64,000 bases of DNA, from NCBI RefSeq assembly GCF_042680565.1, contig NZ_JBHUEJ010000036.1, positions 186,001-250,000 on the forward strand, read 5' to 3'. Below the pieces are notes generated by a model. That model made no database searches. It was not told the DNA's origin and was given only the letters and a program-made list of their open reading frames with translations. The position numbers and the translations under genes were made by a program. Shown here one piece after another: positions 29,662 to 38,497 of this stretch. This DNA comes from Ottowia flava. GTDB lineage: Bacteria > Pseudomonadota > Gammaproteobacteria > Burkholderiales > Burkholderiaceae_C. Position 1 is the stretch's first letter. The number at the start of each line of letters is the position of its first letter.

Positions 29662-29755
29662 ACACCCCCTGAGTCACCTGCGCTGCCTTCCCCCTCTCTG
29701 GCAGTCGGGGGACAACGCCGCTGCCCGGCGCAAGTCTGTGCAGGGCGTTCGCTGG
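29662..29755 (+). repeat. second dispersed repeat family (CCCCCTGAG type), copy 2
   Basis: CACCCCCTGAGTCACCTGCG, then CCTTCCCCCTCTCTGG, GGGGGACAACGCCGCTG and GCAGGGCGTTCGCTGG, the same blocks as the copy at 18411-18520. It fills the 153-bp gap between the two permease genes. Confidence 0.75.
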
Positions 29756-29813
29756 ACCGCGCCGTGCTGGATCAACCGCCACGCTCAAGCGCGCTGCGCG
29801 TTGGAACGCTGAC

Positions 29814-30734
29814 ATGGACGTTTACGCATTGCTGTTTGCAGCCACGCTGAACGCCGGCACCGTGCTGGCGCTGGCCTCGCTGGGCCTGCTGATCAACGAA
29901 AAGGCGGGCGTGGTCAACCTGGGCGCCGAAGGCATGATGCTGTGCGCGGCCATCGCCGGCTTTGCCACTGTGGTCAACACCGGCAACGACTGGCTGGGCT
30001 TTGCCGCTGGCGCCGCGGCGGGCGCGCTGATGGCGGCGGTGTTCGGCTGGCTGGTGATCTGGCTGAACACCAACCAGTACGCCACCGGGCTGGCGCTCAG
30101 CCTGTTCGGCGTCGGCTTTTCGGCCTTTGTCGGCATCGGCTACGTGCAGTCCAAGCTGCCCGAGCGCCCGCAGTTCAACTGGCTGGGCCTGGGCGACATC
30201 CCGGTCATCGGTCCGGCGCTGTTTCGTCTGCATCCCATGGTGTACGGCACGATGCTGCTGGTGGCGGCGATGGTCTGGTTTCTCTACCGCACGCGGGCCG
30301 GTCTGGTGCTGCGCGCGGTGGGCGAATCGCCCCAGTCAGCGCACGCCCTGGGCTATTCGGTGCGCGGCATCCGCCTGGCCGCCGTGGTCTTCGGCGGCGC
30401 GATGTGCGGGCTCGCCGGGTCGTACCTGTCGCTGGTCTACACGCCGCTGTGGGTCGAAGGGATGGTGGCCGGCAAGGGCTGGATCGCGCTGGCGCTGACC
30501 ACCTTCGCGACCTGGCGGCCGGCGCGCGTGCTGCTGGGCGCGTACCTGTTCGGCGGGGTGACGATGCTGCAGTTCCACCTGCAGGCGCAGGGTGTGCAGA
30601 TTCCCAGCCAGTTCCTATCGATGCTGCCCTACCTCGCCACCATCGTGGTGCTGGCGCTGATCTCGCGCAACCCGACCTGGATCCGCGTGAACATGCCCGC
30701 GTCGCTGGGCAAGCCGTTCTACCCGGGCCACTGA
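29814..30734 (+). CDS. BMP-type ABC transporter permease 2
   Basis: 306 residues, about eight hydrophobic segments; the second permease of the importer. NLGAEGMMLCAAIAGF is the matching family loop, with NTNQYATGLALSLFG, and ALGYSVRGIRLAAVVFG as the cytoplasmic coupling loop. It follows permease 1 after a repeat-filled gap, so transcription may continue but translation is not coupled. The last gene of this strand block before a convergent unknown gene. Confidence 0.92.
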   Translation: MDVYALLFAATLNAGTVLALASLGLLINEKAGVVNLGAEGMMLCAAIAGFATVVNTGNDWLGFAAGAAAGALMAAVFGWLVIWLNTNQYATGLALSLFGVGFSAFVGIGYVQSKLPERPQFNWLGLGDIPVIGPALFRLHPMVYGTMLLVAAMVWFLYRTRAGLVLRAVGESPQSAHALGYSVRGIRLAAVVFGGAMCGLAGSYLSLVYTPLWVEGMVAGKGWIALALTTFATWRPARVLLGAYLFGGVTMLQFHLQAQGVQIPSQFLSMLPYLATIVVLALISRNPTWIRVNMPASLGKPFYPGH

Positions 30735-30750
30735 GCCGGGCCGGCCCTGT

Positions 30751-31737
30751 TCACGGCGCAGGCAACCGGCACTCCGCCATCCGGGCGAAGGCATGCAGCA
30801 GGGCGCCCAGCCGGTGCTCCTGCATGCCACGCTGGCGGGCACGGGCGCACGGCTCGACGCGCGCGTCCAGGTCGGTCGTCTTGACGTACGTCCCCAGGCT
30901 GCGGCTGCGTGCCACCATGCGCACCACCGACATCGGCGTGTTGCTGGCGACCCAGTTCGTCGCGCGGTCGAACACGATGCCGTTCATCAGCGTGAAGCTC
31001 ATCTCGAACACCCCCGGCTGGGCCAGGCGCTCAGCCAGCGCGCCCAGAAAGCGGCGGCACTCCGCCGAAGGTGCGGTCGGCACGCAGGCGGCAAAGGCTT
31101 CCAGCGTCAGTTCGTCGTCGGTGATGTCGGGGGGCGGCAGGCCCGCGTTGCTCGGCGCCGGCGCGCCGTCCAGAGCGCTTTGCACCGTGGTGGTGAAAAA
31201 AGCGGAGCTGAAGCGGGTCACGCCGCCGCTGTCCTGCACGCCCGGGCGTTGACCGCGGTCGGCCGCAGCCAGTGAATTCGGGGCTGCGCCCGGGGCCTCT
31301 GGTGTGTCGTGTGCCTGCTCGGCAGGCTTGGCGACGTCTGCTGGCGCCTCGGCCAACCCGCCGACGCGCTGCTCTGCACGCCGCAGCGCCTCACCCATGG
31401 CGGCAGCGCGAAAAGGCCGGCGCAGCACCACCCAGCCGCAGTCGCCCCAGTCGCGCGCGGCGGCATCGGCCTGGGCCTGCGCTTCGGGGCGCGGCGCCAC
31501 GGGGGCGGTCAACAGAACGGCCGGTTTTTGCTTGACCAGCGCCTGCAATTTTGCGGTTCCCGACTGGGTCCCGTGGCGTTCCTGCCAGGCATCGGCGTCC
31601 AACACGTACAGATCGGCAGGCACGGAATCGACGTCGGCGGGCTGAGACTGGAATTCCCAGTCTGGCCGCAACTTGCTCATCAAAAGAGACACCGCAAAGG
31701 CCTCCCGTTCGGGCAATCCCACCACCACAGTTTTCAT
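30751..31737 (-). CDS. hypothetical protein with a response-regulator-like N terminus
   Basis: 328 residues, no family recognised. The first 120 residues (VVVGLPEREAFAVSLL, LYVLDADAWQE, then AVLLTAPV) have the strand-helix rhythm of a receiver-like fold, but the usual acidic pair and lysine are not in place. A proline/alanine-rich linker (about 125-190) leads to a helical C-terminal region with FEMSFTLMNGIVFDRATNWV. It is divergent from the BMP binding-protein genes and convergent with permease 2, so it might regulate the transporter, but nothing in the sequence proves that. Confidence 0.75.
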   Translation of the reverse strand: MKTVVVGLPEREAFAVSLLMSKLRPDWEFQSQPADVDSVPADLYVLDADAWQERHGTQSGTAKLQALVKQKPAVLLTAPVAPRPEAQAQADAAARDWGDCGWVVLRRPFRAAAMGEALRRAEQRVGGLAEAPADVAKPAEQAHDTPEAPGAAPNSLAAADRGQRPGVQDSGGVTRFSSAFFTTTVQSALDGAPAPSNAGLPPPDITDDELTLEAFAACVPTAPSAECRRFLGALAERLAQPGVFEMSFTLMNGIVFDRATNWVASNTPMSVVRMVARSRSLGTYVKTTDLDARVEPCARARQRGMQEHRLGALLHAFARMAECRLPAP

Positions 31738-31839
31738 GAATTGATTTTTGTTAGTACTAAAGAATGAAATTGATCATCAGTTGAAAGCCTGACGCGGAAT
31801 TGACATTCGGCCATGTGGGGCTTGACGCAAATCAACACG

Positions 31840-31859
31840 TGTGAATGTCATATTTCACA
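31840..31859. promoter_or_regulatory. palindromic operator candidate upstream of the BMP genes
   Basis: Perfect inverted repeat TGTGAA-N8-TTCACA. It sits in the 262-bp divergent gap 31738-31999, downstream of TTGACA- and TTGACG-like boxes (31799, 31822). The spacing differs from a CRP site (TGTGA-N6-TCACA), so the binding protein is unknown. Confidence 0.4.
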
Positions 31860-31999
31860 TTGGCGTTGGCACGTGCGAGCGGCCATTGGGCTTCAGGTGA
31901 AGCCTTTCGCCCTACCTGGCCGCGCGGAGCCCAAGCGGCCCGCGCTCCCTCATAATCGCGGCTTCACCCTGCCCGTTATCACATCAGAAAGGCACGTTC

Positions 32000-33175
32000 A
32001 TGACCGATCGACGCAAGCGCTCCCTGCTCAAACTCGCCATGCTGGCCGCAGCCACCAGTGCGATCGTCGCCTGTGGCAAGAAGGACGAGCCGGCGCCCAC
32101 GGCCGCTGCCCCCGCGCCATCGCCTGCCGCAGAAACCTCGGCGCCCGCGCCCGCCAAGTCCGAGCCGCTGAAGGTCGGTTTCGTCTACGTCGGCCCGGTG
32201 GGCGACGGCGGTTGGACCTTTGCGCACGACACCGCGCGCCAGGCCGTGCAGAAGGAATTCGGCGACAAGATCGTCACCAGCATCGTCGAGAACGTGCCCG
32301 AGGGCGCCGACACCGAGCGCGTGGTGCGCGACCTGGTCAGCCAGGGCAACAAACTGATCTTCACGACCAGCTTCGGCTTCATGGAGCCCACGCTGAAGGT
32401 GGCCGCCGACCACCCAGACGTGAAGTTCGAGCACGCCACCGGCTACAAGACCGCGCCCAACATGCGCACCTACGACAGCCGCACCTACGAAGGCGCGTAC
32501 ATGGCGGGCGTGATCGCCGGCGCCATGACCAAGTCGAACACGCTGGGCGTGGTCGGCTCGGTGCCAATCCCCGAGGTGATCCGCAACATCAACAGCTTCA
32601 CGCTGGGCGCGCAGCTGACCAACCCCAACATCAAGACGCGCGTGGTCTGGGTCAACGACTGGCACAACCCGCCCAAGGAGACCGAAGCCGCCACGTCGCT
32701 GATCAACGGCGGCGCTGACGTGCTGTTCCAGAACACCGATTCGCCCGCCGTGCTGAAGACCGCCGAATCGATGGGCAAGCGCGCCTTCGGCTGGGATTCG
32801 GACATGACCGCCTACGGCCCCAAGGCGCACCTGGGCTCGGCCATCATCAACTGGACGCCCTACTACACCAAGGCCGTGGGCGAGGTGCTGGACGGCAAGT
32901 GGGCCACCGGCCAGAGCTGGTGGGGCGTGAAGGAAGGCGCGATGGATCTGGTGTCCCTGGCGGCCGACGTGCCGGCCGAAGCCAAGGCCAAACTGGACGA
33001 GGTCAAGGCCGGCCTGAAGGCGGGCACGTACCACATCTGGAAGGGTCCGCTGAACGACAACGCCGGCAAGCAGGTGCTGGCGGCCGACCAGGTGGGCGAC
33101 GACAAATTCCTGGGTGGCATCACCTTCTACGTCAAGGGCGTTGAGGGCCAAGTGCCGGGCGGCGACAAGAAGTAA
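32000..33175 (+). CDS. BMP-family purine/nucleoside-binding lipoprotein 1
   Basis: 391 residues. A lipobox (AIVAC, about C25) makes it a lipoprotein. The mature part is the basic membrane protein fold used by PnrA-type binding proteins: KVGFVYVGPVGDGGWTF at the start, EGADTERVVRDL, FTTSFGFMEPT, and AFGWDSDMTAYGP with aspartates that in relatives bind the base. It delivers substrate to the ABC importer encoded 1.3 kb upstream. A terminator follows, so its strong expression can be separate from the next paralogue. Confidence 0.93.
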   Translation: MTDRRKRSLLKLAMLAAATSAIVACGKKDEPAPTAAAPAPSPAAETSAPAPAKSEPLKVGFVYVGPVGDGGWTFAHDTARQAVQKEFGDKIVTSIVENVPEGADTERVVRDLVSQGNKLIFTTSFGFMEPTLKVAADHPDVKFEHATGYKTAPNMRTYDSRTYEGAYMAGVIAGAMTKSNTLGVVGSVPIPEVIRNINSFTLGAQLTNPNIKTRVVWVNDWHNPPKETEAATSLINGGADVLFQNTDSPAVLKTAESMGKRAFGWDSDMTAYGPKAHLGSAIINWTPYYTKAVGEVLDGKWATGQSWWGVKEGAMDLVSLAADVPAEAKAKLDEVKAGLKAGTYHIWKGPLNDNAGKQVLAADQVGDDKFLGGITFYVKGVEGQVPGGDKK

Positions 33176-33224
33176 GGCCTTGGCATTCACGGCCGCCGGC
33201 TCGCCCGGCGTGTCCGCACCGCCC

Positions 33225-33250
33225 AAGCCGCGCCGATGCGCGGCTTTTTC
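33225..33250 (+). terminator. rho-independent terminator
   Basis: AAGCCGCGC / GCGCGGCTT with a CGAT loop and a T run, 50 bp after the first BMP gene. Confidence 0.85.
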
Positions 33251-33287
33251 TTGGCCGGCACCGTCTTCGTCATTTCCCAAAGACTCT

Positions 33288-33347
33288 CGTTTTGATAGCT
33301 ACTTGCGCAGGTGGTTGTAGGGCCAGCGCCCTGTTTTTCTTGAAATA
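33288..33347 (+). repeat. dispersed 60-bp repeat copy
   Basis: TTTTGATAGCTACTTGCGCAG, then TTGTAGGGCCAGCGCC and a T-rich tail. It lies between the two BMP genes, downstream of the terminator. Confidence 0.8.
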
Positions 33348-33504
33348 AGCTTGATCGCCGCCAAGGCGACTTTCACCTTGTCCGAATGCCGCCCCGCACC
33401 CCGGGCCGTGCCTACAATGGCCCGCAAAGCCCCGGCACGCGCCAGGGGCACAGGCCCGACGGGTGGTGGCCTGCCGCCGCGCCCGCCTCCAAGAAAAGCC
33501 CACG

Positions 33505-34680
33505 ATGACGCTCGATACCCACAAACGCACCCTGCTCAAACTGGCCGCTGCAGCCACCGCCGTCGGCGCCGCCGGGCTGGCCGGCTGCGGCCGCAAGGAA
33601 GACGCTGCCCCCACAGGCGCGCCACCGGCTTCCGCCCCTGGGGCTGCGGCTGCCCCGGCCACGGCCGGCGAGCCGCTGAAGGCCGCGTGGATCTACGTCG
33701 GCCCCGTCGGCTCGGCCGGTTGGAGCTACGCGCACGACCAGGGCCGCAAGGCGGTGGACGCGGCCTTCGGCGACAAGGTGAAAACCACCTTCGTCGAAAG
33801 CGTGCCCGAAGGCGCCGACACCGAACGCGTGCTGCGCGATTTGATCGGCCAGGGCAACCAGATCATCTTCGGCACCAGCTTTGGCTTCATGGAAGCCATG
33901 GTCAAGGTCGCCAAGGAGCATCCCGAAGTCAAGTTTGAGCACGCCACCGGCTACAAGACGGGCGAGAACCTGAACGTCTACGACTCGCGCTTCTACCAGG
34001 ACACCTACCTCGCGGGCGTGATCGCCGGCCACATGACCAAGACCGGCACGCTGGGCTACGTCGGCTCGGTGCCGATCCCGGAAGTGCTGCGCAACATCAA
34101 CGCCTTCACGCTGGGCGCGCAAAGCGTCCAACCCGACATCAAGACGCGTGTGGTCTGGACCAACAACTGGTTCGACCCGCCCAAGGAAACGGAAGCCGCC
34201 GAATCGCTGATGACCAGCGGCGCCGACGTGCTGCTGCAAAACACCGACTCGCCCGCCGTCATCCAGGCCGTGGCCAAGGGCGGCAAGCTCGCCTTCGGCT
34301 GGGATTCGGATATGAGCGAATTCGGCAGTGCGGCGCACCTGGGCTCGGCCATCGCCGACTGGAGCCACTACTACAAGAAGGCCATCCAGTCGGTGCTGGA
34401 CGGCACCTGGAAGGGCGGGCAGACCACGCGCTGGGGCGTGCCGGAAGGGCAGAACGATTTGATCAAGCTGTCCGACAAGATCCCGGCCGAGGTGCGCGCC
34501 AAGGTCGAGGACATCAAGAACCAGATGAAGGCCCGCACCTTCGACGTGTTCACCGGCCCGGTGACCGACACCGAAGGCAAGGAACGCCTGGCCGCCGGCA
34601 CCCGCGCCGACGACGACTGGATGGGCAAGATCGACTTCTACGTCAAGGGCGTGGAAGGCAAGGTGCCTGCTGCAAAATAA
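33505..34680 (+). CDS. BMP-family purine/nucleoside-binding lipoprotein 2
   Basis: 391 residues, the same length as its upstream paralogue and clearly a tandem duplicate: AAWIYVGPVGSAGWSYAHD, ESVPEGADTERVL, GTSFGFMEAMV, and FGWDSDMSEFGS. The signal peptide ends in LAGC, so it is a lipoprotein. Differences cluster outside the ligand-facing segments, so the two may differ in affinity or preference rather than class of ligand. The start at 33505 matches the paralogue; the stop TAA is at the edge of a repeat copy. Confidence 0.93.
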   Translation: MTLDTHKRTLLKLAAAATAVGAAGLAGCGRKEDAAPTGAPPASAPGAAAAPATAGEPLKAAWIYVGPVGSAGWSYAHDQGRKAVDAAFGDKVKTTFVESVPEGADTERVLRDLIGQGNQIIFGTSFGFMEAMVKVAKEHPEVKFEHATGYKTGENLNVYDSRFYQDTYLAGVIAGHMTKTGTLGYVGSVPIPEVLRNINAFTLGAQSVQPDIKTRVVWTNNWFDPPKETEAAESLMTSGADVLLQNTDSPAVIQAVAKGGKLAFGWDSDMSEFGSAAHLGSAIADWSHYYKKAIQSVLDGTWKGGQTTRWGVPEGQNDLIKLSDKIPAEVRAKVEDIKNQMKARTFDVFTGPVTDTEGKERLAAGTRADDDWMGKIDFYVKGVEGKVPAAK

Positions 34681-34731
34681 ATAGCTGCCTGCGCAATTCC
34701 CTCTAGGGCCAGAGGCCGATTCTTCATTCAA
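34674..34731 (+). repeat. dispersed 60-bp repeat overlapping a BMP gene end
   Basis: AAATAAATAGCTGCCTGCGCA, then CTCTAGGGCCAGAGGCCGATTC. The TAA stop (34678-34680) lies in its first bases. Confidence 0.8.
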
Positions 34732-34747
34732 TCCGCCCACCCACGAC

Positions 34748-35758
34748 ATGACCGACACCCTGATCGAAAAAACCCTGTGGCACCCGGTGGCGCTGAGTCA
34801 CGCCATCGGCAGCCAGCCGCAGGCCGCCAACCTGCTGGGCCAGCCGCTGGTGCTGTGGCGCGACGCCGACGGCCAGGCCCACGCCTGGGCCGACCAGTGC
34901 CCGCACCGCGGCGCGCGCCTGTCGCTCGGCCGCGTGCACGGCGGCCAGTTGGAATGCCCCTACCACGGCTGGCGCTTTGAAGCCGGCGGCGCCTGCACGC
35001 ACGTGCCGGCCGTGCCGGACTTTCAGCCCGGCGCGCGCCACGCGGCCACCACCTTCGACACGCGCGAGGCCTACGGCATGCTGTGGGTGCGCCTGGCCGC
35101 GCCCAGCGGCGATGCGCTGCCGATCCACGACCTGCCGCTGTTCGCGGCCGAGACCGAAACGCGACTGCGCAAGACCACCAGCGGCCCTTACACCGTGGCC
35201 GCCAGCGCGCCGCGCATCATCGAAAACTTTCTGGACATGGCGCACTTCGGCTACGTGCACGAAGGCTGGCTGGGCAGCCGCGACAAGCCGGAAATCCCGC
35301 CGTACGAGGTCAAGCCGACGCCGCACGGCGTGCTGGCCACGCAGTGCCTGGCGTGGCAGCCGCGCTCGTCCATCCACGCCGAAAGCGGCGCGCAGGTCGA
35401 ATACACCTACGAAGTCACCGCACCCTACATGGCGGTGCTGACCAAACAGCCCGAGCCGGGCAGCACGGCCATTGAAGGGCTGTGGGAATCGATCGCCATG
35501 TTCGTCTGCCCCGTCACCGAGGAAAGCAGCGTGGCCTGGACGCGCATGGCGATGAACGACTTCGAGTCGCCCGACGCGCGGTTGATCGACTTCCAGAACG
35601 TGATCTTCGGACAGGACCAGCCGGTGCTGGAATCGCAGCAGCCCAAGCGCCTGCCGCTGCAGCCGAACGCCGAAGCGCATTCGTCCGCCGACCGCATGTC
35701 CGCCGCCTACCGGCGCTACCTGAAGGACAGCGGCATCGCCTTTGGCGTGATCCGCTGA
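34748..35758 (+). CDS. Rieske non-haem iron oxygenase, alpha-type subunit
   Basis: 336 residues. The N-terminal Rieske domain has CPHRGARLS and CPYHGWRFE (the Cys-His/Cys-His pair for the [2Fe-2S] cluster). The catalytic part has ENFLDMAHFGYVHEGWLG with the 2-His ligands and the bridging aspartate, as in VanA/PobA-like monooxygenases and demethylases. Such enzymes need a reductase, which is not in the window. Its place among purine genes allows a role like HpxD (hypoxanthine oxidation) or a methylxanthine demethylase, but the substrate cannot be read from the sequence. Confidence 0.9.
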   Translation: MTDTLIEKTLWHPVALSHAIGSQPQAANLLGQPLVLWRDADGQAHAWADQCPHRGARLSLGRVHGGQLECPYHGWRFEAGGACTHVPAVPDFQPGARHAATTFDTREAYGMLWVRLAAPSGDALPIHDLPLFAAETETRLRKTTSGPYTVAASAPRIIENFLDMAHFGYVHEGWLGSRDKPEIPPYEVKPTPHGVLATQCLAWQPRSSIHAESGAQVEYTYEVTAPYMAVLTKQPEPGSTAIEGLWESIAMFVCPVTEESSVAWTRMAMNDFESPDARLIDFQNVIFGQDQPVLESQQPKRLPLQPNAEAHSSADRMSAAYRRYLKDSGIAFGVIR

Positions 35759-35986
35759 GGCTGCGCGCCAACGCATCGACGCAAGGCGCCGCGCGCCGAA
35801 CATGACGGCTCAGCGCGGCCCTGCGCGATTGTGAGCGCACGCACACCCCTGGTAACACTACCAATGGGAGTCTTCCCGATGGGATCGGTAACAGCTTGTT
35901 GACCTCTTCGGCAACAGGTCTACTTCGCTCCATGCCGCCCACGCCGGACACGGACAGCGCGGTGACCACCCACCCAGGAGGATTCC

Positions 35987-37081
35987 ATGATCAACACGCA
36001 GACCAACACTTTCGTGGCCATCGGCGCCGTTTTCGCCCTCGATTTGGGCGTACAGAAGCCGACCAAGCCCGTGCTGCCAAGCACCAACCGCTTCGAGCTC
36101 GGCAAGCTCGACCGCCATGGCTGCTTCTGCACCTGCCCGCCGCCGCCCTGCGGCGGTGGCAAACTAAAGGACACGCAGTGGACCGTGAAGAACCCCGGCA
36201 ACGGCAAGGCCGATGTCGATCTGGGCAATTACACGCTGCAGATGGACGAGAAGAACTCGCAGATCAAGATCATCAACAAGGCCAACGGCGAAGTCACCAA
36301 CATCTGGGGTGACCCGCACGTGGACTGGAACAAGGACGGCAAGACCGACGTCGACTTCTGGGGCAAGACCACCTTCCAGCTGGAAGATGGCACCAAGATC
36401 ACCATCGACACCGAGAAATACGCCAAGAACCCGAACATGTACGTGGCCAGCGAGGTCACCGTCACCAAGGGCGACAACGCGATGAAGATCACGGGCCTGA
36501 GCCAGAACGAGCTGGGCGATCTGAAGATCGAGACCTCCGACCGCGGCGGCCAGGCACTGGACTGGGCCACCACCGATGGCTTCACCGTCAAGGAAAACGC
36601 CAACGGCGAAGGCTGGATCAACCCGGACACGGGCAAGCTGGTCACCCAGAAGGAGATGGACATCACCAAGCCGGGCACGACCAAGCCGTACGAGTTCACC
36701 CAACAGTTTGGCCAGGCGCTCGGCCTGTACCTGCTGACCGGCCTGTTCGGCGGCGGCCTGGACCTGCGCGCCGCGGCCGACGCGGGCGAGCCCCAGCCGA
36801 GCCGCGTGCGCCACGAGCCACCGCCTGTCATCAAGCCCATGGTCCGCCCGCACGTTCACCAACCGGACGCCAACACGGTCGAGATCCACCAGCGCAACGG
36901 TGGCGTCGATACACGCAGCGGCGGCACCCTGGCCTGGCGCGCCAACAACCCGGCGCTGTTGCCCTACAACGACCAGACGCGCAGCCTGGGCGCGATTGGC
37001 TCGGTGGACGGCGTGGCCGTGTTCCCCAACGAGGACAAGGGCCGCAGCGCTTGGCTCAAGCTGCTGATTGGCGTGCGCTGA
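35987..37081 (+). CDS. DUF1521 protein with metal-induced autocleavage signature
   Basis: 364 residues. Residues 44-60 are cysteine/proline rich (HGCFCTCPPPPCGGG). Residues about 75-235 match DUF1521, known from the Bradyrhizobium effector NopE1, where calcium triggers self-cleavage between Asp and Pro in GDPHVD. Here WGDPHVDWNKDGKTDVDF places the bond at D109-P110 (codons 36311-36316), with calcium-type acidic residues just after. The tail (about 235-364) is proline-rich, then GTLAWRANNPALLPY. There is no standard signal peptide, so export by type III or type I secretion is possible but no secretion genes are near. CCAGGAGG precedes the ATG, and a terminator follows. Confidence 0.88.
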   Translation: MINTQTNTFVAIGAVFALDLGVQKPTKPVLPSTNRFELGKLDRHGCFCTCPPPPCGGGKLKDTQWTVKNPGNGKADVDLGNYTLQMDEKNSQIKIINKANGEVTNIWGDPHVDWNKDGKTDVDFWGKTTFQLEDGTKITIDTEKYAKNPNMYVASEVTVTKGDNAMKITGLSQNELGDLKIETSDRGGQALDWATTDGFTVKENANGEGWINPDTGKLVTQKEMDITKPGTTKPYEFTQQFGQALGLYLLTGLFGGGLDLRAAADAGEPQPSRVRHEPPPVIKPMVRPHVHQPDANTVEIHQRNGGVDTRSGGTLAWRANNPALLPYNDQTRSLGAIGSVDGVAVFPNEDKGRSAWLKLLIGVR

Positions 37082-37134
37082 GCGCTGTCTTCGCACCGAC
37101 ACATAGACACTGAACAATCGTCATAGCGCCTCAC

Positions 37135-37160
37135 GCGGCCCTTCGGGGCCGCCTTTTTTT
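37135..37160 (+). terminator. rho-independent terminator
   Basis: GCGGCCC / GGGCCGC with a TTCG tetraloop and seven T residues, 54 bp after the DUF1521 gene. Confidence 0.9.
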
Positions 37161-37192
37161 GAGGCGGACGAAACGCTGTCCACAGCGTCACA

Positions 37193-38257
37193 ATGGCCTG
37201 CATGACGCCCCCACCCATCGCCCGACAGCATCTGCCCGCCCTGCTCGCCGCCATGCCGAAGGCGGAGTTGCACATGCACATCGAAGGCTCGCTGGAGCCC
37301 GAGATGATCTTCGCCCTGGCTCAGCGCAACGGCGTCGCCCTGCCCTACGCCAGCGTCGACGCACTGCGCGCCGCCTACGCCTTTACCGACCTGCAGAGCT
37401 TTCTGAACATCTACTACGCCGGCGCCAGCGTGCTGCTGACCGAGCAGGATTTCCACGACATGGCCTGGGCCTACCTGCAGCGCGCCGCCGCCGACCATGT
37501 GGTGCGCGCCGAGATCTTCTTCGACCCGCAGACCCACACCGCGCGCGGCGTGCCCATGGCGACCGTGATCAACGGTCTGGCCCGCGCCTGCGACGCCGCG
37601 CACGAACAGCTCGGGGTGAGCGCGGCGCTGATCCTGTGTTTTCTGCGCCACCTGAGCGAAGACGAAGCACTGGCCACGCTGGCCGAGGCGCTGCCGTACC
37701 GCCAGCATTTCATCGGCGTGGGCCTGGATTCCAGTGAAGTCGGCCACCCGCCCGAGAAGTTCTCGCGCGTCTTCGCCCAGGCACGCGCACACGGCCTGCA
37801 CGTGGTCGCCCACGCCGGCGAGGAAGGCCCGCCCGACTACATCTGGCAGGCGCTGGACGTGCTGCACGCCGAACGCATCGACCACGGCGTGCAGGCCACA
37901 CGCGACGCCGCGCTGATGCAGCGCCTGGCGCGTGAGCGCATCCCGCTCACCGTGTGCCCGCTGTCCAACCAGAAGCTGCAGGTCTTTCCCGACTTGCGCC
38001 AGCACCCGCTGAAAGCCTTGCTGGACGCCGGCCTGTGCGCCACTGTGAATTCGGACGATCCGGCCTACTTTGGCGGCTACGTGGGCGACAACCTGCAAGC
38101 CGTGTTCGCCGCCAGCGACATGGACGCCAACCACGCCTGGCAACTGGCGGCCAACAGCTTCGAAGCCAGCTTCGCGCCCGAAGCGGACAAGGCGGTGTGG
38201 CGCGCACAGTTGGCGGACTGCTTCACGCAGGTGGCGCGGGAGTTGCCTGGCAGCTGA
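37193..38257 (+). CDS. adenine/adenosine deaminase
   Basis: 354 residues of the ADA superfamily that deaminates adenine or adenosine to hypoxanthine or inosine. Zinc and active-site motifs: KAELHMHIEGSLEP, HAGEEGPPDYIW, and NSDDPAYFGGYVGDN near residue 285. The last motif fits the adenine deaminase subgroup represented by Pseudomonas PA0148 better than eukaryotic-type adenosine deaminases, so adenine is the favoured substrate. No clear ribosome site precedes ATG 37193; ATG 37202 is an alternative. It fits the local purine pathway. Confidence 0.88.
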   Translation: MACMTPPPIARQHLPALLAAMPKAELHMHIEGSLEPEMIFALAQRNGVALPYASVDALRAAYAFTDLQSFLNIYYAGASVLLTEQDFHDMAWAYLQRAAADHVVRAEIFFDPQTHTARGVPMATVINGLARACDAAHEQLGVSAALILCFLRHLSEDEALATLAEALPYRQHFIGVGLDSSEVGHPPEKFSRVFAQARAHGLHVVAHAGEEGPPDYIWQALDVLHAERIDHGVQATRDAALMQRLARERIPLTVCPLSNQKLQVFPDLRQHPLKALLDAGLCATVNSDDPAYFGGYVGDNLQAVFAASDMDANHAWQLAANSFEASFAPEADKAVWRAQLADCFTQVARELPGS

Positions 38258-38271
38258 GCATGGCGAGTCCA

Positions 38272-38331
38272 GATTTCCAATCAAATCGGGTTGCAGCCCT
38301 AGAACCAACCGCGCTGACAGCTACCAATTTC
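38272..38331 (-). repeat. dispersed 60-bp repeat copy
   Basis: Minus strand: GAAATTGGTAGCTGTC, AGCGCGGTTGG, TAGGGCTGCAACCCGATTTG. It lies 14 bp after the adenine deaminase gene; the rest of the gap up to 38497 holds nothing recognisable. Confidence 0.75.
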
Positions 38332-38497
38332 GGAGCATCACCTTGCTCAACAGGCGCTGATACCGCTGCCAAGCGCGCGAACACGAAGCGTCACTCGACG
38401 CACGATCAAGCAGCTTTCTGTGAGGCCAAGTTGGTGCGGAGAAGTCCGTCGAGGTAACGCGCGTCGGAGGTGGCGCTGTGCTGCGGGCGCAGGCCGC

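Noticed and set aside
35890..35935. Possible PIP-like or hrp-type promoter box before the DUF1521 gene
   Set aside because: TTCGG and TTCGC occur but at 12-13 bases rather than the expected spacing, so type III co-regulation is not supported.
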